A model generated the notes under the pieces. The model had not been told where the DNA came from. It did no database searches and saw only the letters and a list, made by a program, of their open reading frames with translations. Position numbers and translations under genes: made by a program. Below, in pieces: positions 32,905 to 40,836 of a DNA stretch of 64,000 bases (position 1 is its first letter; each line of letters begins with the position of its first letter). Origin of the DNA: Streptomyces sp. NBC_01216. GTDB lineage: Bacteria; Actinomycetota; Actinomycetes; Streptomycetales; Streptomycetaceae. Where the stretch lies: NCBI RefSeq assembly GCF_035994945.1, contig NZ_CP108677.1, positions 5,146,001 to 5,210,000 of the forward strand, written 5' to 3'.

Positions 32905-33327
32905 GTGTCCATCCAGCAGACCGACGTCGTGTACACGGCGATCGCCACCGCGCAGAACGGACGCGACGGCCGCGTCGCCACCGACGACGGCCGACTCGAC
33001 GTCGTTGTCAACCCGCCCAAGGCCATGGGTGGTTCCGGTGACGGAACCAACCCCGAGCAGCTCTTCGCCGCCGGCTACAGCGCCTGCTTCCAGGGTGCGC
33101 TGGGCGTCGTCGCACGCAACGAGAACGCCGACGTCTCCGGCTCGACGGTCACCGCCGAGGTCGGCATCGGCAAGAACGGCGACGGCTTCGGCCTCATCGT
33201 CAGGATCACGGCGGCCATCCCGAACGTCGACGCGGAGACCGCCAAGGGCCTGCTCGAGAAGGCCCACCAGGTCTGCCCGTACTCCAAGGCGACCCGCGGC
33301 AACATCACCGTGGAGCTCGCCGTCTGA
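32905..33327 (+). CDS. Second Ohr-type organic hydroperoxide resistance protein
   Basis: A 140-residue OsmC/Ohr protein paralogous to the one at 20705. Both catalytic cysteines are present, in G-Y-S-A-C-F-Q-G and V-C-P-Y-S-K-A-T-R-G-N. GTG 32905 has AGAGGGAAA upstream and gives the same N-terminus as Ohr (V-V-Y-T-A-I-A-T-A). A perfect stem-loop terminator follows 18 bases after the stop. Confidence 0.92.
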   Translation: MSIQQTDVVYTAIATAQNGRDGRVATDDGRLDVVVNPPKAMGGSGDGTNPEQLFAAGYSACFQGALGVVARNENADVSGSTVTAEVGIGKNGDGFGLIVRITAAIPNVDAETAKGLLEKAHQVCPYSKATRGNITVELAV

Positions 33328-33345
33328 GATCCGCGTAGGCTTGTG

Positions 33346-33381
33346 GAGGGCCGCACCCCGACCGACCGGGGTGCGGCCCTC
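33346..33381 (+). terminator. Stem-loop terminator after the second ohr gene
   Basis: Arms GAGGGCCGCACCCCG and CGGGGTGCGGCCCTC pair perfectly over 15 bp around the loop ACCGAC. Position 18 bases after the stop and the following TCTGCAT support rho-independent termination, of the weak-U type common in Streptomyces. Confidence 0.88.
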
Positions 33382-33921
33382 TCTGCATATGCCAAAGGCA
33401 ATGCGTGCCGGTTCATTCACATCGAAGAATGTGAATGACGAGGGTTGACGTAGTCCTTTGACGATCACTAGTTTCTCGGACGGCTCGTCAACCAGAACGA
33501 GCCACCGCGCTCACCGGCGCACAGCAATCCTGCACCGTCTGTACGGCACCACCTTGCCCGTAAAGATCCGATTCCGGTTCACCCCTCGTCCGGAGGCAGT
33601 CAAGTTGCACCCCTCACCCCTCATGCTCTCCAGCCGTCCCGGCCGAGCCCCCGCCTGTTCACGCGGCGGCGTCTCCGAAGTCTCTCGGTCCATGTTCTGA
33701 CGGCCCGGGCCTCAGCCCGCTCGCCTGCCGGTCCGATTTCCGCGACCGCGGATCCCCGCGCTGTTCTCCGGCGTTTCCCCGCTGATTCACATGCTCACCG
33801 CCCTTCGGCGGACTCTTGTGCTCGGAGCCTGTGATCCGGCATGCCTTCTTCCGGAATTCCCACGTTTTAGAGCCGTTCCGACGTGTGCTTCTCTTTCTCC
33901 GCCCCACCCACCGAAAGGTTC
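33382..33921. other. Leader region of the putative biosynthetic cluster
   Basis: About 540 bases between the terminator and the first cluster gene. GC content is clearly lower at 33385-33480 and 33820-33890, as expected of promoters. A plus-strand frame at 33458-33700 is serine/arginine-rich, without a ribosome binding site, and I do not accept it. No pathway-specific regulator gene is present. Confidence 0.45.
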
Positions 33922-34764
33922 ATGGCTGCGATGAGTGCTGCCCCGATCACGGCGTCGGTCGAGCGACGGTCCCTCCCTGTCGGCGGCAAGGGGACCCTCT
34001 GGGCCGCCCGCCCCGCCTACGGCGTCTTCGAGTACCGCGGCCGGCCTCTGCGCATCGAGGTCGAGGACCCGGCCGAGGTCCTTTTCCCCACCGACTGCGG
34101 TCTGAGTCTGGTGGCCGCCCTCAACCACGAGAGCGCCCCCGATCCCCGCGGTCTCACCGCCTTCGACCTGGGCTGCGGCTCCGGTCTCTACACCGTGGCC
34201 CTGCTCTCCGGCGGCGCGTCGCACGTCACGGCCCTGGACGTGAACGCCGCCGCGGCCGGTGACACCCTGCGCAACGTCGCCAGGAACGGTCTCGACGTCA
34301 ACCGGGTGAGCTGCGTCGCCGCGGACCTGTCCCGTTACGCGCCGGTCGAGAAGGCCGACCTCGTCGTGACCAACCCGCCGCACCTGCCCTACGACCCGCG
34401 CTACTCCACCGACAGCGGGCTGGAGACGGCCCTGGTCGCCGGCCGCGAAGGGCGCGGCATGTACGACGCCGTGGTGGCCCGCATCGACGACCTGCTCGTC
34501 CCCGGCGGTCGCCTCGTGATGGCCCATTCCTCGCTCGCCGACGTGTCGCGGACCGTCGCGGAGATGCGGCAGAAGAACTACGCGGTGCGCACGATCGAGG
34601 TCTGCGAGATGGATATTCCGCTGGAGAGCTACGCGGAACACAAGGACATCATGCTCGGTCATCTCGAAAAGCTGCGTGCCGACGGACGCGCCGAATTCGA
34701 GGGCGAGCGATTCATGGTGCACGCGCTGGAGTTCACGCGCTCTGTCGATTCCGCAGACGCCTGA
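33922..34764 (+). CDS. Class I SAM methyltransferase (HemK/PrmC-like)
   Basis: A 280-residue methyltransferase. Motif I is F-D-L-G-C-G-S-G-L-Y-T-V, motif II has A-L-D-V-N-A, and motif IV is N-P-P-H-L-P-Y-D, the N-P-P-[YFHW] type used by N-methyltransferases acting on amides, amines or bases. It is not the release-factor enzyme, since it lacks the PrmC N-terminal bundle. As first gene of a one-directional set it probably tailors the cluster product. ATG 33922 has GAAAGG upstream; ATG 33931 is possible. Confidence 0.8.
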   Translation: MAAMSAAPITASVERRSLPVGGKGTLWAARPAYGVFEYRGRPLRIEVEDPAEVLFPTDCGLSLVAALNHESAPDPRGLTAFDLGCGSGLYTVALLSGGASHVTALDVNAAAAGDTLRNVARNGLDVNRVSCVAADLSRYAPVEKADLVVTNPPHLPYDPRYSTDSGLETALVAGREGRGMYDAVVARIDDLLVPGGRLVMAHSSLADVSRTVAEMRQKNYAVRTIEVCEMDIPLESYAEHKDIMLGHLEKLRADGRAEFEGERFMVHALEFTRSVDSADA

Positions 34765-34827
34765 GCACCCCGAACGCGCCGAAAAACGCACGAAAAACGC
34801 ACGAAAGACTCGACGAGGGGGAAACGC

Positions 34828-35619
34828 ATGACGATCGACGGAAGTGCGGTGCACATTGCCGCTGACGAGGTGGACGGCCTGCTGAGCCGCCACTTCGCCG
34901 AGAAATTCGACACCGCGGCGACGGCCGAGATACGTGAGAAATTCGCGGCGGAGCACATCGTCCCGCTGCGTGGCCTGCTTCCGCCGGAACTCTTCGTTCC
35001 GATCCGGGACGAGGCTTTCGGCATCATGGACCGTCACGGGGTCAGCCACGATCTCACCTTCGAGATCACCGACAACACCCCGCGCAGCATGACCACCGTG
35101 GGCCAGCCCGTCATCAAGGACGAGGGCCCGCTGATCGACGCCTTCTACTTCTCGCCCCGGGTGCTCGACCTCGTCTCCCGCGTCGTCGGCGAGAAGGTCC
35201 ACACCTGCCCCTACGCGGGCGAGCACTACGTCATCAGCCGCCTGCTCAAGTCCGGCGACACCCACGGATGGCACTGGGACGACTACACCTACGGCATCAT
35301 CCTGGTCCTCGAGGCCCCGCACTACACCGAGGGCGGCTTCGTCCAGGCGGTCTCCCACACCTCCTGGGACAAGGAGAACCCGGACGTTCACGGTGCGCTG
35401 ATCAGCAGTCAGGTGCGGTCCTACGCGCTGGAGCCGGGTGACGCCTACGTCGTCAAGACCAACACCACGATGCACCGCGTGTACCCGATCCGCGGCGAGG
35501 GCCGCCGCACGATCGTCAACATGACGCTGGCCAGCGACGACGACCTGAGCCGCCCGATGACGCACGAGACCAACGACGCCCTCTTCGGCGGCGTCCGCGA
35601 TCCGCGAAGCGCCGGCTGA
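34828..35619 (+). CDS. Fe(II)/2-oxoglutarate oxygenase (ArpA/BesD-like family)
   Basis: A 263-residue protein. The iron triad appears as His149-Trp-Asp151 in G-W-H-W-D-D-Y-T-Y-G and distal His216 in T-M-H-R-V-Y-P-I, with R-R-T-I-V-N-M-T-L (Arg226/227) placed to bind 2-oxoglutarate. The overall pattern, C-P-Y-A-G-E-H-Y-V-I-S-R then T-H-G-W-H-W, resembles the family containing the free-amino-acid halogenases BesD/HalD; in those the acidic ligand is Gly, here it is Asp, so hydroxylation or desaturation rather than chlorination is expected. GAGGGGGAAA precedes the ATG. A basic amino acid is a plausible substrate (inference). Confidence 0.78.
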   Translation: MTIDGSAVHIAADEVDGLLSRHFAEKFDTAATAEIREKFAAEHIVPLRGLLPPELFVPIRDEAFGIMDRHGVSHDLTFEITDNTPRSMTTVGQPVIKDEGPLIDAFYFSPRVLDLVSRVVGEKVHTCPYAGEHYVISRLLKSGDTHGWHWDDYTYGIILVLEAPHYTEGGFVQAVSHTSWDKENPDVHGALISSQVRSYALEPGDAYVVKTNTTMHRVYPIRGEGRRTIVNMTLASDDDLSRPMTHETNDALFGGVRDPRSAG

Positions 35620-35650
35620 CCCCCCGGGTCGTCCACCGAGGAGCCGAACG

Positions 35651-36778
35651 ATGCAACCACGCGAGACGATGCGCGGCCTGCCGCGCGTCGCGCAACCCTT
35701 CCTGACCTGGGTGACCGGTGTGCCGCTGGCCGGCGCCGCGCCCCGCGTCATGTGGCGTCCCACCCTGGCCCTGGTCGCCGGTGCCCTGCAGACCGCCGCC
35801 TCCGTGGCCGTCGGCGCCTGGGCATTCACCCAGGTCTGGTACGTCCTCGTCCCCGTCCTGGTGCTCACCTGGCCCGTCACCGCCGGTGGTATGCGGCGGC
35901 TGGACGTGGTCGTCGTCCACCAGACCCTGCACCGGATGTTCACCGCCTCCAAGGAAGGCAACCGGGTCGTCAGCGAACTGATCACCACGGTGCTGTGGCG
36001 TCCGCCCTTCGACGGCAACCGCCAGGAGCACCTCACCCATCACGCGTTCCCGTGCTCCCTGAAGGACGGCGACACGCTCTACCTCCAGAGCACGGGCGCC
36101 CGCCCCGGGATGACCCGCAGGGAGTTCCGCGGGTACCTCCTGCGGGCGGTCCTCTCGCCCCGCCACCACTGGTCGTTCCTGTCCAGCCGGCTCCGGGCGA
36201 ACTTCCTGACCCGCTCACCGCTGTACCGGATGGCGATGGCCTACGCCTTCCTCGCCGCCACCGTGGCCCTGCTGACGCTCACCGGCTGGTGGGCGCAGTG
36301 GCTGCTGCTCTGGGTCGTGCCGCTGACGTTCTTCTTCCAGAACCAGACGCTGCTCTACACCCTCAGCGAACACCGCTGGTGGCTCTACGACAACGCCGAG
36401 CGCCTCACCAAGGCACAGCGCGACGAGCTGACCTTCGGCCGGTTCTGCGGCCGGGCCGTCCCCGCGACCGAGGGCCTGGGCCCGGCCGGCCGCCTGACCG
36501 CGTGGACCGGCTGGTGGCTGCGGATGGCGCTGCTGTACGCCCCTTACCGGATGTGCATCCTCGTCGGCGACACCGTCCAGCACGACCTGCACCACGTCCG
36601 CCCCAAGTGCGACTGGGCGAACTCCTCGTGGGTCCGCAACGACGATCTCGCGACCGGGCACGCCGACCGCTACTACGAAGCCTGGGGCGGTCTGCTCACC
36701 CACGTCTACGTCGGCAACAGCGTCCGTGACTGGACCGCGGCGCCGTCCGCACCCCTCACCTCGTCGACGGCGGGGTGA
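35651..36778 (+). CDS. Membrane di-iron fatty acid desaturase-like protein
   Basis: A 375-residue multi-pass protein with the three histidine boxes of membrane desaturases/hydroxylases: H-Q-T-L-H, E-H-L-T-H-H and Q-H-D-L-H-H. Hydrophobic segments flank them (T-L-A-L-V-A-G-A-L-Q, V-W-Y-V-L-V-P-V-L-V-L, M-A-M-A-Y-A-F-L-A-A-T-V-A-L-L). It would bind two irons and oxidise C-H bonds of a lipidic or membrane-presented substrate. It lies 31 bases after the 2OG oxygenase and runs into the first ATP-grasp gene, so it belongs to the same transcript. Confidence 0.8.
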   Translation: MQPRETMRGLPRVAQPFLTWVTGVPLAGAAPRVMWRPTLALVAGALQTAASVAVGAWAFTQVWYVLVPVLVLTWPVTAGGMRRLDVVVVHQTLHRMFTASKEGNRVVSELITTVLWRPPFDGNRQEHLTHHAFPCSLKDGDTLYLQSTGARPGMTRREFRGYLLRAVLSPRHHWSFLSSRLRANFLTRSPLYRMAMAYAFLAATVALLTLTGWWAQWLLLWVVPLTFFFQNQTLLYTLSEHRWWLYDNAERLTKAQRDELTFGRFCGRAVPATEGLGPAGRLTAWTGWWLRMALLYAPYRMCILVGDTVQHDLHHVRPKCDWANSSWVRNDDLATGHADRYYEAWGGLLTHVYVGNSVRDWTAAPSAPLTSSTAG

Positions 36779-36804
36779 CCTCCGTGACCACACGAGCAAG
36801 GTCC

Positions 36805-38121
36805 ATGAAGAAGATCCTCGTCGTCGACAGCACCGGACGCGGTCACGCGATCTGCGACCTGTTCACCCGCACCGACCCCGACGTCACCGTCTACTACGGC
36901 CCCGGCTGCGACGTGATCGACCACCCGCGCATCGTGCCCGCCCCCTCGGTCACGCTCACCGACCCGGCCGGCGCCCTGTCGTTCCTCGAACGCCACCCCG
37001 TGTCCTTCGTCTTCGTCTCCCACATCGACGCCCTGTCCCTCGGCTACGTCGACGAACTGCGGCGCGCCGGACACCGGGTCATCGGCCCGACCCGGGCCGC
37101 GGCGGCGCTGGAGTCCAGCAAGACGCGCGGCAAGGAGTTCTGCGCGAGCCACGGCATCCCGGTGCCCGAGTTCGAGGTCTTCACCGACCCCGACAAGGCC
37201 AAGGACCACCTGCGGACCCTCCCCTACCTCTGCGTCGTCAAGACCGACGGGCTCACGCCCGACGGCGACGGCTCGGTGGTCTGCGACTCGACGGCCGAAG
37301 CGGAGGCGGCCGTCGACCGTTTCGCCCGCGAGTGCGGCGAGGGCCTGCGGCTGGTCGTCGAGGAACGGCTGACCGGCCCCGAGATATCGGTGTTCGCCCT
37401 GCTCGACGGGGACAGTGCGCTGCTGTTCCCCACCGGGCTCGACTACAAGCGGACACTGGAGAACGACGCCGGCAAGAACTGTGACGGCATGGGGTCCGTC
37501 GCGCCCCACCCGGACGACAGTCCGGAGCTGCGCGAGGAACTGCGCACCACCCTCGTCGACCCGCTGGTACGCGGACTCAAGGCGGAGGGGCTGGACTTCA
37601 CCGGCTTCGTCTACATCGGCGCCATGCTCACCCCGCGCGGACCCGTCGCCATCGAGATCAACGCCCGGTTCGGGGACTCCGAGGCCGAGGTCGTCCTGCC
37701 CGGCGTGCGCAGCGACTTCACCCTGTTGTGCGAGGCCGTGCTGGCCCGAGAACTCGGGCGGCACCGCCTGGAGACGGACGGCCTGGCCCGCTGCTCGGTC
37801 GCCCTGGTCCAGGGCAGCCTCGACCCGGGGGCGCCCGACGCCCTGGCCGGCTGGCCGTTCGGCGCCTTCGCCGTCGGCCAGGCGGTGAGCGGTCTGGATC
37901 GCGTCGACCCCGCCGAAGCGGTGGTGTTCTGCGCGAACGTCCGGCTCGACACGGCCGGGACCCCACGGACCACCGGCGGCCGGGTGCTCCACGTGGTGGG
38001 GGCCGGCGCCACTCCCGACCAGGCGCGCGCCCGCGCCTACGGTCAGATCGACCGCATCGGATTCCCCGGCATGCGCTACCGGGCCGACATCGGGGCCGTC
38101 GCGGTTCCGGCAGGGAAGTGA
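36805..38121 (+). CDS. ATP-grasp ligase 1, PurD (GARS)-like
   Basis: A 438-residue protein built like phosphoribosylamine-glycine ligase: I-L-V-V-D-S-T-G-R-G-H-A-I at the N-terminus (G-x-G-R-E-H in PurD), V-V-K-T-D-G-L in the ATP-grasp B domain, E-E-R-L-T-G-P-E-I-S-V, and the metal-binding E-I-N-A-R-F-G-D-S-E-A-E-V-V-L-P. The R-E-H-A and substrate loops differ from true PurD, and the context is secondary metabolism, so it probably ligates an amino acid to another amine or acid. ATG 36805 (AAGG upstream) matches the PurD start; a GTG at 36775 overlapping the previous stop is possible. Confidence 0.85.
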   Translation: MKKILVVDSTGRGHAICDLFTRTDPDVTVYYGPGCDVIDHPRIVPAPSVTLTDPAGALSFLERHPVSFVFVSHIDALSLGYVDELRRAGHRVIGPTRAAAALESSKTRGKEFCASHGIPVPEFEVFTDPDKAKDHLRTLPYLCVVKTDGLTPDGDGSVVCDSTAEAEAAVDRFARECGEGLRLVVEERLTGPEISVFALLDGDSALLFPTGLDYKRTLENDAGKNCDGMGSVAPHPDDSPELREELRTTLVDPLVRGLKAEGLDFTGFVYIGAMLTPRGPVAIEINARFGDSEAEVVLPGVRSDFTLLCEAVLARELGRHRLETDGLARCSVALVQGSLDPGAPDALAGWPFGAFAVGQAVSGLDRVDPAEAVVFCANVRLDTAGTPRTTGGRVLHVVGAGATPDQARARAYGQIDRIGFPGMRYRADIGAVAVPAGK

Positions 38122-39455
38122 GCACCCACATGCCACGCAGAAGAGCCTTCGTCCTCTTCGAGTTCATGAACGCGATGCTCGTCACCGCCCAGGCCGCCAA
38201 GGCCCGCGGGTTCGCGGTCGTCGCCCTCAACCGCAACCCGTTGTGCGCCGAGGGCCCGTTCGCGGTGCCCGACGGCCTGGTCGACGAGTACGTGCAGGTC
38301 GCGTCCTGGACGGACCCCACCGTCGTCGAACCGCTGCTGAAGTACCTCACCGGCCGCTACGAGATCGCCGGCACCCACAGCGTGTTCGAAGGGGCCCTGG
38401 TCCACCAGGCCGCGTTGCGGGAACTCGCCGGGCTGCCGACCACCGACCCCGCGACCCTGCGAGGGATCCTCGACAAGGCACAGGTCCGCGCCCGGCTCCA
38501 GGAGGCCGGACTGACCGCCCTGCGGACGGCCCCGCTCGAAGAGGCGCTGGCCTGGGAGACCTGGGGCTTCGACCGGCCCGCCGTGCTCAAGCCCGCCAAC
38601 GGCACCGGCAGTGCCCTGTGTTTCGAGGTCGCCTCACCCGGCGAGCTGCGCGCCGCCGTCGAGACGGTCGAGCGGACCGACGTCGTCAACCCCCTGATGC
38701 GGGACTACATCCGGGCCCATGGTTCCTTCGTCCTGGAGGAGCGGGCGGAGGGCGAGCTGCTGTCCGTCGAGTCGATGGTGCACCGCGGCGAGGTGGGCTT
38801 CCTCGGCCTCACCGGCCGCTACGTCCTCGCCTCCGACCCGGTGGTCGAGCAGGGCACCCAGATTCCTTACTTCCACCCGCACATGGAAAGCATCGTGGAG
38901 TTGTCGCGCGCCGTGCACGAGGCCCTCGGCTTCCACCACGGCGGCAGCCACCTGGAGTTCATGGTGGCGGAGGACGGCACCGCCGAACTCATCGACTTCA
39001 ACGCGCGCTCCGCCGGCTTCGCCTCCCCGGTCACCACCGGCGCCGCCTACGGCATCGACTTCGGCGAAGTGCTCGTGGACGTCGGCTGCGGCATCCGGCC
39101 CGACCTCTCCTTCACGCGGCGGGCCCACCGGTTCGCCGTGGAGATGGTCGTCCTGCCGCGCCCCGGGACCACCGAGTTCCGGTCCATCGAGTTCCCGGAC
39201 GACGCCCTCGCGCCCCGCGCCAGCAAGAGCGTCGGCGAGAAGCTCAGCGGGCGGGCCGACCAGCTCGACGCCGTGGGCATGTTCATCGTCACCGGCGACA
39301 CGGCATCCGAGGCGCACCGGCGCGGCCTGCGGGCGCGCCGCGAGGTCGTCGTCAACGGCGAGCCGCTGGGTGATCACCCGAACAACGTCGTGGCCCACTC
39401 CCGCCACATCGGCCGGGACCTCCCGGCCCCGTCGCCGACCGGAGGACCCCGGTGA
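38118..39455 (+). CDS. ATP-grasp ligase 2 (carboxylate-amine ligase)
   Basis: A 445-residue ATP-grasp protein: pre-ATP-grasp domain F-V-L-F-E-F-M-N-A-M-L-V-T-A-Q-A-A, then A-V-L-K-P-A-N-G-T-G-S-A-L-C (ATP-binding lysine), F-V-L-E-E-R-A-E-G-E-L-L-S-V-E-S, and L-E-F-M-V-A-E-D-G ... L-I-D-F-N-A-R-S-A-G carrying the metal ligands. It is closest in style to L-amino-acid ligases that make dipeptides. GTG 38118 overlaps the previous stop by four bases (GTGA), a translationally coupled junction. Confidence 0.85.
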   Translation: MSTHMPRRRAFVLFEFMNAMLVTAQAAKARGFAVVALNRNPLCAEGPFAVPDGLVDEYVQVASWTDPTVVEPLLKYLTGRYEIAGTHSVFEGALVHQAALRELAGLPTTDPATLRGILDKAQVRARLQEAGLTALRTAPLEEALAWETWGFDRPAVLKPANGTGSALCFEVASPGELRAAVETVERTDVVNPLMRDYIRAHGSFVLEERAEGELLSVESMVHRGEVGFLGLTGRYVLASDPVVEQGTQIPYFHPHMESIVELSRAVHEALGFHHGGSHLEFMVAEDGTAELIDFNARSAGFASPVTTGAAYGIDFGEVLVDVGCGIRPDLSFTRRAHRFAVEMVVLPRPGTTEFRSIEFPDDALAPRASKSVGEKLSGRADQLDAVGMFIVTGDTASEAHRRGLRARREVVVNGEPLGDHPNNVVAHSRHIGRDLPAPSPTGGPR

Positions 39456-40816
39456 CCCGCACGCACGAAGAGGCAGCCATGACGCAGGACGACGGTCCGG
39501 CCGCCGTGTTCGAGAGCCGGGAGTCGGCGGTCCGCTCCTACTCCCGTTCCTTCCCCGCCACCTTCGCGACCGCCCGGCGGGAGTTCGTGACCGGTGCCGA
39601 CGGCACGCGGTACCTCGACTTCCTCGCCGGGGCGGGGGCCCTGAACTACGGCCACAACCCCGAGTTCGCCAAGCGGGCCCTGGTCGACTACATCGAGCGC
39701 GACGGTCTCACCCACGCCCTCGACCTGGCGACCACCGCCAAACAGGACTTCCTGGAGACCTTCGAGGCACAGATCCTGGCGCCCCGCGGCCTCGACCACC
39801 GGGTGCAGTTCTGCAGCCCCTCCGGTACCAACGCGGTGGAGGCCGCCCTGAAGGTCGCCCGGCTCGTCACCGGGCGCACGAACGTCGTCGCCTTCGGCGG
39901 CGGGTTCCACGGGGTCAGCACGGGCGCGCTGGCCGCGGTGGGTTCGGAGTTCTACAAGCAGGGGTTGCGCGCCACCCTGCCGACGACGACTCACATCCCC
40001 TTCCCCGACTCACCCATGGGGCCCTTCGACTCCCTCGACCTGCTCGACCGGCTGGTGTCGGACAGCAGCTCCGGCGTCGAGAAGCCGGCCGCGGTCATCC
40101 TGGAGACGGTGCAGTGCGAGGGCGGGGTGTACGTCGCCCCGACGGATTTCCTCGTGGGCTTGCGGGCCTGGTGCGACACACACGGGGTGCTCCTGATCGT
40201 CGACGACATCCAGGTCGGCTGCGGCCGGACCGGGACCTTCTTCTCCTTCGAGCGTGCCGGGATCCGCCCGGACCTGATCACCCTCTCGAAGTCGATCAGC
40301 GGCTACGGCCTTCCGATGGCGCTGCTGCTGGTGAAGCCCGAGTACGACGTGTGGAAGCCGGGCCAGCACAACGGCACCTTCCGCGGCAACCAGCTCGCCT
40401 TCGTCACCGCGGCGGAGACCGTCCGCACCCACTGGGCGGACGGCTCGGGCGACGCCTTCGGCGCCGAGGTGCTGCGCAAGGGCGAGATCGTCGCGGAGTA
40501 CCTGCGACAGAACGTGACTTCGCGGTTCGCCGCGTCGGTGCGCGGCCTCGGGCTGATCTGGGGGATCGACGTGAGCCCTGCCGGAATCTCCGGGGCCAAG
40601 GTGTCGCGCCGCTGCTTCGAACGCGGGCTGATCGTGGAGACCTGCGGCCGGGACAGCGAGGTCGTCAAGATCCTCCCGCCGCTGATCCTCTCCGACGACA
40701 GCCTGACGGCCGGCCTCGACATCATCGTCGAGGCCCTCTACGACGAGGCCCAGAACGGCCGGCGGGCCACCGCGGGCGACCCGCTCGCCACGACGCCCCA
40801 CGCCACCACCTCGTGA
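39452..40816 (+). CDS. EctB-like class III aminotransferase
   Basis: A 454-residue PLP enzyme close to diaminobutyrate-2-oxoglutarate transaminase: F-E-S-R-E-S-A-V-R-S-Y-S-R-S-F-P, Y-L-D-F-L-A-G-A-G-A-L-N-Y-G-H-N, the S-G-T-N-A-V-E-A-A-L phosphate site, V-D-D-I-Q-V-G-C-G-R-T-G and the PLP lysine in I-T-L-S-K-S-I-S-G-Y-G. EctB converts aspartate semialdehyde to 2,4-diaminobutyrate. The ectoine partners EctA and EctC are absent, so it most likely supplies a diamino acid building block to the ligases around it. GTG 39452 has GGAGG six bases upstream and overlaps the previous stop by four bases. Confidence 0.87.
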   Translation: MTRTHEEAAMTQDDGPAAVFESRESAVRSYSRSFPATFATARREFVTGADGTRYLDFLAGAGALNYGHNPEFAKRALVDYIERDGLTHALDLATTAKQDFLETFEAQILAPRGLDHRVQFCSPSGTNAVEAALKVARLVTGRTNVVAFGGGFHGVSTGALAAVGSEFYKQGLRATLPTTTHIPFPDSPMGPFDSLDLLDRLVSDSSSGVEKPAAVILETVQCEGGVYVAPTDFLVGLRAWCDTHGVLLIVDDIQVGCGRTGTFFSFERAGIRPDLITLSKSISGYGLPMALLLVKPEYDVWKPGQHNGTFRGNQLAFVTAAETVRTHWADGSGDAFGAEVLRKGEIVAEYLRQNVTSRFAASVRGLGLIWGIDVSPAGISGAKVSRRCFERGLIVETCGRDSEVVKILPPLILSDDSLTAGLDIIVEALYDEAQNGRRATAGDPLATTPHATTS

Positions 40817-40836
40817 CCACCGGAGGAATTGCCAGC

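Noticed and set aside
33458..33700. 80-codon plus-strand frame in the cluster leader
   Set aside because: No ribosome binding site and random-looking composition.
33787..36036. A 749-codon minus-strand reading frame opposite the methyltransferase and oxygenase genes
   Set aside because: It lies antisense to well-supported genes and is a by-product of third-position GC bias; no motif or ribosome binding site.
38719..40836. 5' extension of the third ATP-grasp frame
   Set aside because: It reads through ligase 2 and the aminotransferase in a different frame; homology and GGAGGAATT place the start at 40837.
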